A stretch of DNA of 64,000 nt, from the NCBI GenBank assembly GCA_029582165.1, contig CM055868.1, positions 22,443,891 through 22,507,890 of the forward strand, given 5' to 3'. The position numbers and the translations under genes were made by a program. This document shows positions 11,286-21,384 of the stretch, piece after piece. The notes beneath the pieces were generated by a model. That model was given only the letters and a program-made list of their open reading frames with translations. It made no database searches and was not told the DNA's origin. Numbering within the stretch: position 1 is the stretch's first letter; every line of letters starts with the position of its first letter. The DNA is from Portulaca oleracea. Lineage: Eukaryota; Streptophyta; Magnoliopsida; Caryophyllales; Portulacaceae.

Positions 11286-11442
11286 CCACTTTTTTTTTTT
11301 TGGGGAAAATTTTTAACAGACGTTAAACATAAGCCTACATAATGGAATAACTTTCACATCAAGCCTACCATTTGGAATACTTTTAAAAGTGGTTGACAAC
11401 TTGGAATAAGTAATAGTTGGTGCCTACCATTTGAAATTTCCC

Positions 11443-11468
11443 TATATATATATATATATATATATATA
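11443..11468. repeat. (TA)n microsatellite
   Basis: TA run lying exactly between the preceding TIR element and the left end of the MULE. Confidence 0.9.
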
Positions 11469-11583
11469 GGATAATTGGATTCTAATAATCTCTACTTTCA
11501 CTCATTGGACAATGGTGGTCTGTACTATCACTTTGTATTCTGGTGGACAAAAAAAAATATAATTGGATTTGAGTGGGACACCG

Positions 11584-11958
11584 GCGAGTTCATGCGGTGG
11601 TTTTCTGACATGACAAGTTTGGCATGTGTTTGACCTGTTTGACTTTTAATTTTTAAGCCACGTCACAATTAAAACACATGCTTTGAATATTTTTCTATTT
11701 TTTAGAGACACGTTGGATCGCTTTAACCCCACATTCGTCTTCTTCTCTCATCCTAACCCCGTTTCCCTTTTAATTCCCAGCAGTAAAAAGACAGAAAACT
11801 AAAACTCCCCCCATTTCCCAAACTCTTTCTCTTTCTTCATTTTCACATTTCAACTTTCACCTTTCACCGTGAGTTTCCTCTGAAATTCAAAACCCTGCCC
11901 AACAATCTCCAGTGTGTAGTCGAAGAGTCACCATTGTCGGAAATCCCTGCTCGATTTC
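11584..11958 (+). repeat. MULE left TIR (part shared with right TIR)
   Basis: About 375 bp, matched by 15041-15412 on the opposite strand. It includes a C/T-rich stretch (~11817-11870) likely to be part of the 5' UTR or promoter of the transposase gene. Confidence 0.9.
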
Positions 11959-12180
11959 TTCACAAAACGAAACCCGAGTAGCAGTAGAACTTTTCTGGGT
12001 AAGTGTTGAAAGATTTGGGATCTTTTTGGCGGGGTTTGGCGTTGGTGTTGTAGAAGTTGTTGGACATCGAAGCAAGTACAGAGGTAAGTCTTCAAAGATT
12101 TGAAATTTTGGCGTTTTGTTTCATAATTGGTTACCCGCATTTCTAATTTTTGCAAATTATTTTGTTTAGGGTTTAGGGCA

Positions 12181-13532
12181 ATGGACACTGTGAAGTTAAC
12201 ATTGCACTATGGGGGTAAGTTTGTTGAGACTCCTGAGTTTAAGTATGATGGGAAGGAAGAAGATGTAATTGTGTTTGAAAACTTTGCATTGGCCAATCTT
12301 AGAAAGGAGTCTCCTGAGGCAGAAGAAGACTTTGTCAACAAGCATGAACCGAGGCGATTTTGTCGGGCGTTCATGAGTGTTGATTCCAAATGTGATATTG
12401 TAGTCAACAACATGGTCGAGACGTTCAATGGATATATAATCAAAGCAAGAGCCAAGCATTGCATATACTTACTTGAGCACATCAGGGAGCTTATCATGAA
12501 AAGAATGTATGTGAAGAGATATATATTTGAGGGTCAAGATGACAATGTCATTTGCCCTCGGATCTTAGCTGCCTTGGAGAAAGAAAAAGAGTATGCAAGG
12601 GACCAAACAGTGACTCCATCGACAACTAACAGATTCCAGGTTGAGGAAGGGATGGACAAGTTGCTTGTTGACATGCCCGCAAGGAGCTGCACATGTAGGA
12701 AGTGGGATATGACAGGGATCCCTTGCAGGCATGCCATAGCTGTTGCAGGCTTCCTGAAGATCGATGCTGAGAACTATGTTAACCCATACTACAGGAAAGC
12801 AAAGTATACTGAGGCTTACTCTGGAGCCATTTCACCATGTTTGGGTGAAAAATATTGGCCAGCTTCAGATCTGGTACTTGACCCTCCAGCTATAATCCCC
12901 AGATCAGGCAGACCGGCCAGGAATAGGAGGAAGGACCCTCATGAGGACCCCAAGAGCAGTGGTACGCTTACTAGGCATGGAAGAAAAGTGACCTGCAAGA
13001 AATGTGGTGCGAAAGGCCACAACTCCAGGACATGTAAGGAAGATCAGCCTGACCAAACTCAGCAACAACCACCAAGGGGAAGGGGTAGGCCAAAGAAAGC
13101 ACCCACGACAGATCCAACACCAGCTGCATCTCCTTCTGCTAGTGGAGCTGGTCCTTCTGGAAGTGGCAGGGGAAGAGGCAGGGGAAGAGGCAGGGCTGGA
13201 GGAGTTGTGTCTAGAAGGGGAGCTGGAGTGCAAACAAGCTCAACTGCAGCTCAATCAGTAAGATTCTTGTCCTTTATATTCCATGAGCTACACAATCTGT
13301 TAGGAAACCCTAAAACCATTTATTCTTAAAAAAAAAAAAAAATTTTGAAACTAGCCACCTCTATCCTAAACAATCTCACCTACCAATGCATTATTAATGG
13401 GGACCCTAATTTTTTTTATATTCAATGCAGCAACTTTCACATGGAACTTCTCACCAAGTGGCTGAACAACCTACCATGTGCTCCCAAGCATCTGTTGCAA
13501 GTTGCAGCCAACTACAAGGGGGACCACAGTAG
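12181..13532 (+). CDS. MuDR-type transposase, internally deleted (spliced)
   Basis: Start ATG at 12181 (MDTVKLTLHYGGKF) is typical of plant MULE transposases; a 5'-UTR intron is likely (donor GAG|GTAAGTC near 12082, acceptor TTTAG before GGTTTAG near 12168). Exon 1 is 12181-13257 and exon 2 is 13431-13532, joined in phase 0 (donor TCA|GTAAGA, acceptor ATGCAG), giving 392 residues. The N-terminal ~40 residues run straight into the region that follows the DDE core (FCRAFMSVDSKCDIVVNNMV, ETFNGYIIKARAK). Next come a SWIM zinc finger (CTCRKWDMTGIPCRHAIA), a CCHC knuckle (CKKCGAKGHNSRTC) and a Gly/Arg-rich tail. The central FAR1/WRKY-like and catalytic DDE parts (several hundred residues in intact relatives) are absent, so the product could bind DNA but should not catalyse transposition. 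The frame itself has no stop, suggesting a clean deletion. Confidence 0.83.
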
Positions 13533-13817
13533 GGTGTTTTCAAGTATGGAGTGCTGGTTTTTTGGACTGTGACGTAGCTGCATTTTTTTTGACAGTGAAA
13601 TAGATTCCTGTCAACTTTATGTTTTGGGGCCTCTTTATGAAACATTGGAGGTTGTTATTTGTAATACTTTTGGGAATTATGTTTCGTTTTGTGGATGGTA
13701 GCCATGTCATGACATTGACATTGACTTTATGTTTCTGACAATGAATATTATGTTCAAGGTTGTGCAATCTATTCCTCTTATTTATTTTGCTTTAGAACCA
13801 TTACTTACATTACTTCA

Positions 13818-14042
13818 TTGGGACCAGTGAAATCTAATAGAAAATAATTATGACCACTGTATTCCAATAACATTCTAATGGGACCACTTAAATATAATAT
13901 TATTACTTTGGGACTACTGAAATACAATACTGTTATTATGGGTCCACTAAAATCCAATACTTTATTTATGAGTTCACTGAAATACAATACTTTGTTTATG
14001 GGTCCACTGAAATACAATACTTTGTTTATGCAATCCATTACT
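13818..14042. repeat. Short tandem repeats inside the MULE
   Basis: About eight diverged units of ~26-30 bp, consensus close to TTATGGGTCCACTGAAATAC followed by AATACTTTG. They lie between the 3' ends of the two convergent genes. The unit core (CCACTnAAATnCAATA) resembles the sub-terminal motif of the family's TIRs read in reverse complement. Confidence 0.7.
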
Positions 14043-14286
14043 AATATTAACTGTCCCCTTGATATCCAAAAATAATTTGCAGTATATAGACAGTACAGAT
14101 TCATCATTAACTCCATTTGAACAACAAGCATGACATCAATTCAACCAACACACATTCAACCAACATACATTCATTGCAAGTGTTGACAACAATTTTCCAA
14201 TAACAAGAACATTCATTCATAAACTACATACATTCATTCACTACAATTTAACCAACACATTAAACGCTCCTACCTAAGCCAACACA

Positions 14287-14838
14287 TTAAAGGATCCTAC
14301 CAAAGACAATACCAACCAAAATCAGTAAAATGTACAACATGAGATTCTCCCAACCCCACTTCCCAGATTCCCTCTGTCTAAAGCGAAACAACTCTTCCTT
14401 CATTATCTTCAGATCTTCCTTAGCTGTTGTCTTCTTCATTTTCTCTTTCAGTATCTTCTTCCTCAGTCTTTCATTATCTTCCTTTAGCATTTCATTTTCA
14501 CGAATGACATCATCTACCTTCCTCTCAATTGCAAATTTCTTGTCCTCAGAACTGGGTTGGCCTTTATCAGCCCATTCGAAGTATCCACATGTCAACCTTT
14601 TATCCTGACCACACTTAATCAACCCTAATAAACACCAGATCTGAATGGTGGAAAAAACCTCATTGAAAATGTCATTTAAACACTTAAATCCACACTTAAA
14701 TGTACATACCTTCCAAAACTCGCAGCCATGAAATTTTCTACCTTCGTTCGGTCCTTTTTTCCTAGAGATCTGAATAGTGGCTGGTATACCATGGCCACAA
14801 TTTGGCCGTCCCCCTGTGTTCGATGAAGAACTCGACAC
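14287..14838 (-). CDS. GRF zinc finger, coiled-coil, membrane-anchored protein
   Basis: Open for 183 codons from ATG at 14838. Splice signals indicate a 105-nt intron (14605-14709; donor AAG|GTATGT, acceptor GGTCAG|GAT). Its length is a multiple of three, so both spliced (148 aa) and unspliced forms stay in frame; splicing brings together GRKFHGCEFWK and DKRLTCGYFEWAD. The domain order is then a Ser-rich start, a GRF-type zinc finger (CGHGIPATIQISRKKGPNEG to CGYFEWAD), a charged coiled coil (DVIRENEMLKEDNERLRKKI, continuing to RFRQRES) and a C-terminal hydrophobic segment (LMLYILLILVGIVFGRIL) that looks like a membrane tail. GRF fingers bind nucleic acid in other proteins; the tail suggests anchoring to the ER or nuclear envelope. 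It sits inside the MULE, convergent with the transposase, so it may be a transposon gene or a captured host gene. Function unknown. Confidence 0.75.
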   Translation of the reverse strand: MSSSSSNTGGRPNCGHGIPATIQISRKKGPNEGRKFHGCEFWKVCTFKCGFKCLNDIFNEVFSTIQIWCLLGLIKCGQDKRLTCGYFEWADKGQPSSEDKKFAIERKVDDVIRENEMLKEDNERLRKKILKEKMKKTTAKEDLKIMKEELFRFRQRESGKWGWENLMLYILLILVGIVFGRIL

Positions 14839-15040
14839 TTTGCAATTGATCTAATATGGGATGGAGGTGGTCGAAAATTGAAATGAAATCAGGGTATCAA
14901 CCCGAATTTGAGTACAGGTTACAACAACGGAGCCGTCGACCATGAATTTTTTAAACTGCAAAAAAAAATTCTGGGCCGAAAGAAATTCTAGGAATTCAAC
15001 GGGGGAAAATTGCTGGGCAGGGTTTTTGAACTACAAAGAA

Positions 15041-15412
15041 AAATCGAGCAGGGATTTCCGACAATGGTGACTCTTCGACTGCATGCTGGAGATTGCTGGG
15101 TAGGGTTTTGAATTTCAGAGGAAACTCACGGTGAAAGTTGAAATGTGAAAATGAAGAAAGAGAAAGAGTTTGGGAAATGGGGGGAGTTTTAGTTTTTTGT
15201 CTTTTTACTGCTGGGAATTAAAAGGGAAACGGGGTTAGGATGAGAGAGAAGAAGACAGTAACGGGGGGGTAAAACTGATCCAACGTGTCACTAAAAAAAA
15301 GAAAAATATCCAAAGCATGTGTTTTAATTGTGACGTGGCTTAAAAATTAAAAGTCAAACAGGTCAAACACATGCCAAACATGCCATGTCAGAAAACCACC
15401 GCATGAACTCGC
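15041..15412 (-). repeat. MULE right TIR (outer end missing)
   Basis: Reverse-complement partner of the left TIR with scattered substitutions. It ends at the GAACTCGC motif beside a TA run, ~115 bp short of the expected terminus. Confidence 0.9.
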
Positions 15413-15426
15413 TATATATATATATA
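15413..15426. repeat. Short (TA)n run
   Basis: Marks the junction between the truncated MULE right TIR and the LINE 3' fragment. Confidence 0.85.
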
Positions 15427-16019
15427 ATCTCCAGTTGTTGGGAGATATTGGAAAATGGAAGTGGGCCCGAATTGTGTGGGGGAGACTGAACACCCCAAGG
15501 CATTCCTATTGCACCTGGTTGGTTATTCATCAGAAGCTTTAGGTGAGAGACAGATTGCATAGATATATCCCGTCCATCCAGCCAGAATGCCCTATGTGTG
15601 CGGGGAACAATGAAACCATAGACCATCTTTTCTTTGATTGTAACATACCCAGGGAGATAAGAGACATGCTTCACAACTGGCTAGGTACTGCTAATGCAAG
15701 CAACCTGCATCATTGGTGTGAAAACATCCTCAATATGAAGAATGAGAAGTGGAACAAAGAAGTCATCTATGCGAGTTTCTGCAGCTATATCTTTAATATT
15801 TGGATGGCTAGAAACAAGGTAGTGTTCAAAAACACTCAACCGACTCCCAAGGATGTCTTTTTCATTATTAAGAAATGGATTAGGGATAGAACTCTATATA
15901 TTGCTACCAAAAGCCCAAAATATGGGAGATGTATAGAATTACTATGTGCCTAGATCCTTTTTAAACTCTGTACTGCTTTTGGTTTTTGAATTTTGAATAC
16001 AATCATTTTTTCAAAAAAA
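15427..16019 (+). pseudogene. LINE fragment 3: ORF2 C-terminus and 3' tail
   Basis: A 5'-truncated LINE. It encodes the zf-RVT region (RLNTPRHSYCTW, then RDRLHRYIPSIQPECPMCAG and NNETIDHLFFDC), followed by FNIWMARNKVVF and a stop at 15951-15953 (LLCA, TAG). After ~60 bp of 3' UTR an A-rich tail (16012-16019) is followed by TATATA. A frameshift lies near 15540. The C-terminal sequence is clearly the same family as LINE 4 below (shared NTPRHS, RDRT and LLC motifs). Confidence 0.85.
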
Positions 16020-16273
16020 ATATATATATATGTATATATAAAAGATTGATATGAAAAATACAAATTTCAAAATTTAAACCAATATTATCATCTTTTTTTA
16101 AATGTGTTTTCAAGTTTAATAGATTTCTGACATTTGTATGTATTATTTTTATCTTTGACTTTATCCATACATTGAACATTTCATGCCTACTTTTAGGGTT
16201 AATGTTTAGGGGTCAGGGTATAGATTAACTGGAGTCAAAATCCCAAAATTTAATGTTTACTTTTATGATTCTT

Positions 16274-16288
16274 ATATATATATATATA

Positions 16289-16365
<77 letters not shown>
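16274..16365. repeat. Compound (TA)n(CA)n(TA)n microsatellite
   Basis: TA run, then ~30 CA units (16290-16347), then another TA run, directly before the poly(T) that marks the 3' end of LINE 4. Confidence 0.95.
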
Positions 16366-16366
<1 letters not shown>

Positions 16367-16432
16367 CATTTTTTTTTTGAAAATATGTGAGATATATTCA
16401 ATAACCAAAAAAAACAAATCAGAATTACAATC

Positions 16433-19400
16433 CTATATGCATAACAAATCTATATAGTTTGTAAACCTGGCTGTGTTCTTAGTAAGAAAGAGAGTTCTAT
16501 CCCTAAGATGGTGCTTGATAATTTTAAACGTCTGTTCTGGATCTCTTCTGATATTCTTGAAAGACAATTGATTTCTCGCCAATTAGATATTGTAAATATA
16601 TGAGGCGAAGATGGCAAAAATGATTTGCTTTTCTGTCTTACTTTTCTTGAGGTTCAACATCTTCCTCCCCCAATGTTCCCAGTTTGTTGAATTTGGGAGT
16701 TTGATCCATTTGTCCAGTTGCGCTCTGATCTGGTGAGCATAGTTGCAATCATACATAAGATGTTCAATTGTCTCATCATGATTACCACATATTGGGCAGC
16801 TCGGTTGGACGGTTGGGATGTGCAGTCTGGTTTTGACCTGAAGTCTTCCATGAAGGGCCATCCACGCGCAGAAAGAGTGTCTTGGTGTGTTATATTTATT
16901 CCACACGATCTTTGTCCAGGGCCATTTGGTAGTTTCCACATCAAAGGTTTTGTAGCCTCTTGCCACTGTATAATTGATTGCGGGGATATTTGCAGTTTTG
17001 ACTTTCCCTTTTACTTCACATAGCTTCTTGAAATACCAACAAGTATCCCCCCTCGGTTGGTATTCCCACCAATCGCTGTTTTTGATGTATCATTCATGAA
17101 TCCACTTGACCCAAAGACTTTCTTTTCGCTCGGCTATTGACATAACCTGTTTGGCAATCAGAGCAGTGTTCCAAGTCTTCAGATTTTTGATGCCGAGACC
17201 CCCACTACCCTTCGGCTTGCATATAGTTTCCCAGTTAGTTGAAGGGGTCTTAGAATAGCAGATATCAGCACCCCATAGAAAGTTTCGACAAATTCGTGTG
17301 ATTTGCTCTATGACAAATTAAGGGATGATCATGATAGAGGCCTAGTAAGTGAAACAACTCGGTATGATTGAGTTGATGAGAGTCACCATGCCGGCATAGG
17401 AAATATTGGCAGTTCTCCAGGATTTGATCCTCAAGGTGATTTTGTCAACCAATTTTTGACAATCCATCTTACTCAATCGACCATCAATAATCGGCATACC
17501 CAGGTAGAAGAATGGGAGAACTCCCTCATCAAACCCTATTAACTGGTGTATCTGGTCTTTTATAATTGGTGATACTCCACTGATCATGACCTTTGATTTA
17601 TGTGCATTTGAGCTGAGGCCTGAGACAATATTGAAATGGTCTAGAGCATCCATGATCTTTTGGACACTGTAAGGATCTGCTGCAGAGAAAATCATTAAGT
17701 CATCTGCAAAAATTAGGTGTGTAAGATTTAAGCTCTTACAGCGTGGGAAGTATTTGAAACTGTTGTCCAAAGCCATTGCTGAAAGACCCCTTGAAAGGTA
17801 TTCCATGGAAAGTACAAAAAGGAGTGGTGAGATCGGATCCCCTTGTCGTAATCCCTTAGCCCCTTTGAAGAAACCTTGTGTTCCTCCATTGATTTGCACT
17901 GTATAAGAAGTGGTAGTAACGCAACTCATGATCCTTTCAACAAAATGTGGAGGAAATTTGTAACCATGTAGGATTTCTTTGATAAACTCCCAATTTACGC
18001 TGTCAAAAGCTTTCCTCAAATATATTTTGAAGATGCATTTTGATTCAGCTGCTTTCCTGCGAAAACCGCGAGAGAGCTCATGGCACATTAGAACATTATG
18101 AAGAAGTTCACGCCCAGGAATGAAAGCAGTTTGACTGTCATTGATTAAATGTGGAAGGACCAGTTTTAATCTTGAAGCAATTAACTTGGAAACAGTTTTG
18201 TAAAAGTGTTGCAGCAAGAAATAGGTCTGAAATCAACAGCTGAACCTGGGTTGTCGAACTTGGGAATGAGAGCAAGGATGGTGGAATTTAAAGCTGGTAG
18301 CATCTTCCCTGTTTCAAAAAATTCATTAATGGCATCACAAAATATATCTTCCAGAAAAGGCCATGCATGTTTATAAAAACCACTGGTAAATCCATCAGGG
18401 CCTGGGGATTTGGTATTCGGTATCGAGAAGAGTGCATCCTTGATATCCTGTCTAGTGAATGATTTGCATAATTGGACCTGGTGATGACAAGTCAAAGTGG
18501 GACCTTGAAGAATAATTTCATGATCAATATGTTGCGATTGAACATGGTCCATACCAAGGATGTTTTGAAAATAGGTTGCAAGATGGCAGCCCACATTTTG
18601 GAAACCAGTAATAAGTTGCCCATTCTGATCAGAAATGGAGTGCACTGTTGAATTGACTTTCCTCTTCTTCATCTTGCTAAAGAAATATTTAGAACCAGTA
18701 TCACCATAAGCAATGACCATAATCTTGCTTTGTTGTGATATGAGCTGTTGAGCAGATTTAAGGATGGCTCTGTAGTGTTCTTTTGTATCTCTTTCTTCCC
18801 TTATAAACTGCGGATTGGAAGGGTCTGTCAAAAGATAGTTTTGGGTAGCTATAAGAGACCCTCTGGCCTCCTCGTACTTCTGATGTATGTCAGCATACTT
18901 TCTACTGTTTAGCTCTTTAAGGGAAGGCTTGATGGACTTTTGCAAATGATATAGTGCGTGCGTTGGCGATCCCGGACGGATATTGTTGATGACATTCTGT
19001 ACAATGCTATCAAAACTAGGGTCTGTAATCCACATATCACAAAATCGAAAACAGGATTGAGGCTAAGGACCATCCAAAAGCTAGGACGATAGGTTTATGA
19101 TCATAGAGGCTTTGTGGTAGATATTGTCCAACCATATAATCATTTGCAAGCAACCAATCTTGGTTATAGAAAATGCGATCAATCTTAGAATGTACATGAC
19201 CATTTGACCAAGTATGATGCGCTCCATGACAGATCAATTCAGAAAATTGACAGTGATCGATACAGTTTTGAAAATCATGTGTTTCAAAATGTTGAACAGG
19301 TGTGCCATTAATACTGTCTTCATCATGCAAGATTGAGTTGAAATCTCCCATCACACACCAAGCATCATCCATATTGTTCAAAATATTTTTCAAATTTTCC

Positions 19401-19762
19401 CACAGAATAACTCTCTCTTCAATTCTATTAAAGCCATAAACAAAAGTGTAGAAGGCTTTGATGTCTCGACTGTAATCCCGAATTTGACAGTGAATAAACT
19501 GAGGGTCAACTTGAAGAATTTGCACATCAACCTTACTTGAACGCCAGGCAAGGTGAATTCTACCACACAAATGAGAATGAAAATTATTGTAATTATCCCA
19601 GGAGTTGAACATACCTTGAGAGATAATGAATTGTTTTTCTGGTTTCACTTTAGTTTCTAACAAGCAGACAATAGAAGGTTTGATAGCTCGCAAGAAGATT
19701 ATTGTATCTTCTTGTTTCCTGGGGTCATTGAGACCCCTCACATTCCATGTAATGATCTTCAT
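16433..19762 (-). pseudogene. LINE ORF2: endonuclease, RT and zf-RVT, frameshifted
   Basis: About 1,100 codons in the family pattern. The endonuclease (19762-19037) has MKIITWNVRGLND, ETKVKP, VMGDFN, KIDRIF and DHKPIVL, i.e. the expected catalytic motifs. The RT (19035 to ~17300) has KSPGPDGFTSGFYKHAWPFL, the GLRQGDPISPLLF motif and the FADDLMIF catalytic box. Then come a post-RT region and a zf-RVT domain (NTPRHSFCAW, CPICGNHDETIEHLMYDC). Lesions are a frameshift near 19040-19060, another near 18200, stops near 17342 and 17100, and a TAA in place of the Trp codon near 16580. The frame ends at a TAG at 16433-16435. Catalytic residues are retained, so the inactivation comes from few, apparently recent changes. 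Confidence 0.9.
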
Positions 19763-20892
19763 TGTGGATCTGAATCAGACCCAGAGGAGCTTTCATCCCC
19801 GTTATTACCATCATCTTTATCTTGTTCTGATGCTGCCCTTGATACATTTCCTGGGCACTCGTCATGTTGGTCTAGGACTTGAAAGCTATTCCTGGTTGGG
19901 GTCTTTTCTTTGCCTGATGTGGTTTGCTTTGGAGTATGCCTGCTTGATTTGGTAGACTTTATAAATCCATTATCATCTACTTCCCTAGAAGGTTTCTGCT
20001 TGGGTTGCCAAATTTGCCTTTGGGAAGGTTTTGTGATCTTCTCCTCTTTCTTCTTACAATCAGCAGACGTATGCCCCATCATATGACAACTTGTGCATTT
20101 AACCGGTTTCCAAACATATTCAACCCTCTGGGATATTACAACATCATTCTCATTCAGGAATTGGATTTCATCAGGCAATTGTTCATCTATTTGAACTTCA
20201 ATCAATACTCGAGCTGCAGATAAGTGTGTTCTGTCTCGAGTTGCTTTATCAGTTTTAATTGGTACACCCACCAAACTTGCTATTCTACCCAGATTTTTGG
20301 TGCTCCAATATTGTATATCTAGATGTGGAAACTTTAACCAGATAGGCAAAGTTTTGATTGCATCCAGATCGATCTTTTGGTTAGGCGACCAGGGCTTCAC
20401 GACTAAAGGTTTGTTATCAAAGAAATAAATCCCCCTGTTTAATACCTCGATTTGATGTTCTTCCTTCTCGAATCTGACCATGAATAGTCCCTTGCGAATA
20501 GCTGAAATTTTATTGATGTTGAATTTGCTCCAAATTTTTCGCAGGTAACCTTCAATAATTGGAAACGGTGGATTAGCCCCAATTACGCAACAAAGAACAG
20601 ATGTGCGCCAGAATTCCACCTCCTTCTGCACTTCTACCTTCTCAATTCGAGCAAGGGGCATCCCATCACCAACTTCTGCCTCAGTAAACTCCAAAGCAGT
20701 TCCTTCATTCGGATCGAAAAGAGATGCAAAAGAAGTCACAATTTGAGTTGATTTTGCTACTTCTGGGTTTGCTTCAGCTTCTTTAGGCATCAAACTTTGA
20801 TCTCGAGCTCTTTCATTTTGAGAGATTACAGTCGATCTAGTTGTTCGACTGGGATTTTGCATTTGATTTGATCTCTTTTTTGCCTTCGCCAT
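19759..20892 (-). CDS. LINE ORF1 protein (DUF4283, CCHC knuckle)
   Basis: An intact 377-residue frame. It has a basic start (MAKAKKRSNQMQ), a DUF4283-type domain (roughly residues 90-250; EFWRTSVLCCVIGANPPFPI, GLFMVRFEKEEH, DNKPLVVKPWSP, LPIWLKFPHLDI, VPIKTDKATRDR), one CCHC knuckle (CTSCHMMGHTSADC, ~264-278) and a Ser/Asp-rich acidic tail. This is the RNA-binding component of plant L1 ribonucleoproteins (family knowledge). The stop TGA overlaps the ORF2 start as ATGA (19759-19762), an arrangement that would suit stop-and-restart translation of ORF2 from a bicistronic RNA. Confidence 0.9.
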   Translation of the reverse strand: MAKAKKRSNQMQNPSRTTRSTVISQNERARDQSLMPKEAEANPEVAKSTQIVTSFASLFDPNEGTALEFTEAEVGDGMPLARIEKVEVQKEVEFWRTSVLCCVIGANPPFPIIEGYLRKIWSKFNINKISAIRKGLFMVRFEKEEHQIEVLNRGIYFFDNKPLVVKPWSPNQKIDLDAIKTLPIWLKFPHLDIQYWSTKNLGRIASLVGVPIKTDKATRDRTHLSAARVLIEVQIDEQLPDEIQFLNENDVVISQRVEYVWKPVKCTSCHMMGHTSADCKKKEEKITKPSQRQIWQPKQKPSREVDDNGFIKSTKSSRHTPKQTTSGKEKTPTRNSFQVLDQHDECPGNVSRAASEQDKDDGNNGDESSSGSDSDPQ

Positions 20893-20929
20893 GTCAGGGG
20901 CGCTGAGGTTCCCGTGAGCCGAAAAAGAA

Positions 20930-20935
<6 letters not shown>

Positions 20936-20986
<51 letters not shown>
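20936..20986. repeat. (TA)n microsatellite
   Basis: TA array between the 5' end of LINE 4 and MITE copy 2. Confidence 0.95.
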
Positions 20987-20990
<4 letters not shown>

Positions 20991-21384
20991 ATTGGATAAT
21001 AATATATTTTGTAAATTGGATGGCGATAATCCCTACTTTCAGTTTGTATTCTGGTAAAAAAAAAAAAATTGTATTGCAGTGGGACATCATCGATAATATA
21101 CCCTCAATATCATAGATTTTGTATTGCATTTGATTCAAAACTTTGTATCACACTTTACCATTATTTTTAATGAATTTACGGCGTTTCTCGCAATTTTTTT
21201 TTGATTTGTTTACAAGTTTTTACGATTTTTTTCACTTTTATTCCTTTTAAAAAATCATAATAATTACTCGGAGTATCAAAAAAATACTTTAAAAAATATT
21301 TTAGAAACTACAATTTTGTACCTTTCTAGGGGCAAGAACGAAAATAATATAAACAATATGACGTAGGAATGAAAAAATTAAAAA
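20987..21384. mobile_element. MITE copy 2 (one TIR lost)
   Basis: The internal sequence matches MITE copy 1 closely (CATAGATTTTGTATTGCATT, then CAAAACTTTGTATCACACTT, a poly(T)-rich middle and CCTTTCTAGGGGCAAGAACG). The left TIR is diverged (AATTGGATAATAATA, TAATCCCTACTTTCAG). The right TIR is missing; the sequence dissolves into a compound microsatellite. Confidence 0.75.

Larger units (their letters stand above)
9758..11442. mobile_element. TIR element carrying a nested hAT-type MITE
   Basis: The left end GAGAAATTTCAAATGATAGG, continuing through CACCAACTATTGCTTATTCC, is mirrored at 11385-11442 (reverse complement GGGAAATTTCAAATGGTAGG). The TIRs are ~58 bp and both face TA dinucleotide runs. 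The interior is almost wholly occupied by the hAT-type insertion at 9816-11285; a small remainder lies at 11286-11384. No coding capacity. Confidence 0.7.
11469..15412. mobile_element. Mutator-like element (MULE) with ~370-bp TIRs
   Basis: Long terminal inverted repeats match almost base for base: left 11584-11958 (starts GCGAGTTCATGCGGTGGTTT) and right 15041-15412 in reverse complement. The left end continues outward for another ~115 bp (11469-11583) with the same terminal sequence as MITE copy 1 (GGATAATTGGATTCTAATAA); the right TIR is cut at 15412 where a TA run begins, so it lacks this outer part. The element encodes an internally deleted MuDR-type transposase on the plus strand and a convergent GRF-zinc-finger gene on the minus strand, separated by short tandem repeats. 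Two-gene organisation recalls mudrA/mudrB of maize, though the second protein is unrelated as far as I can see. Confidence 0.88.
16368..20935 (-). mobile_element. LINE 4: nearly complete L1-type retrotransposon
   Basis: On the minus strand the element runs from a short GC-rich 5' UTR (~20934) through ORF1, ORF2 (endonuclease, reverse transcriptase, zf-RVT) and a 3' UTR to a poly(A) tract (the poly(T) at ~16369-16378 on the plus strand). Both ends touch TA arrays. ORF1 is intact, while ORF2 has only a few frameshifts and stops, so this is a comparatively young copy. No C-terminal RNase H is present, unlike LINE fragment 2. Confidence 0.92.
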
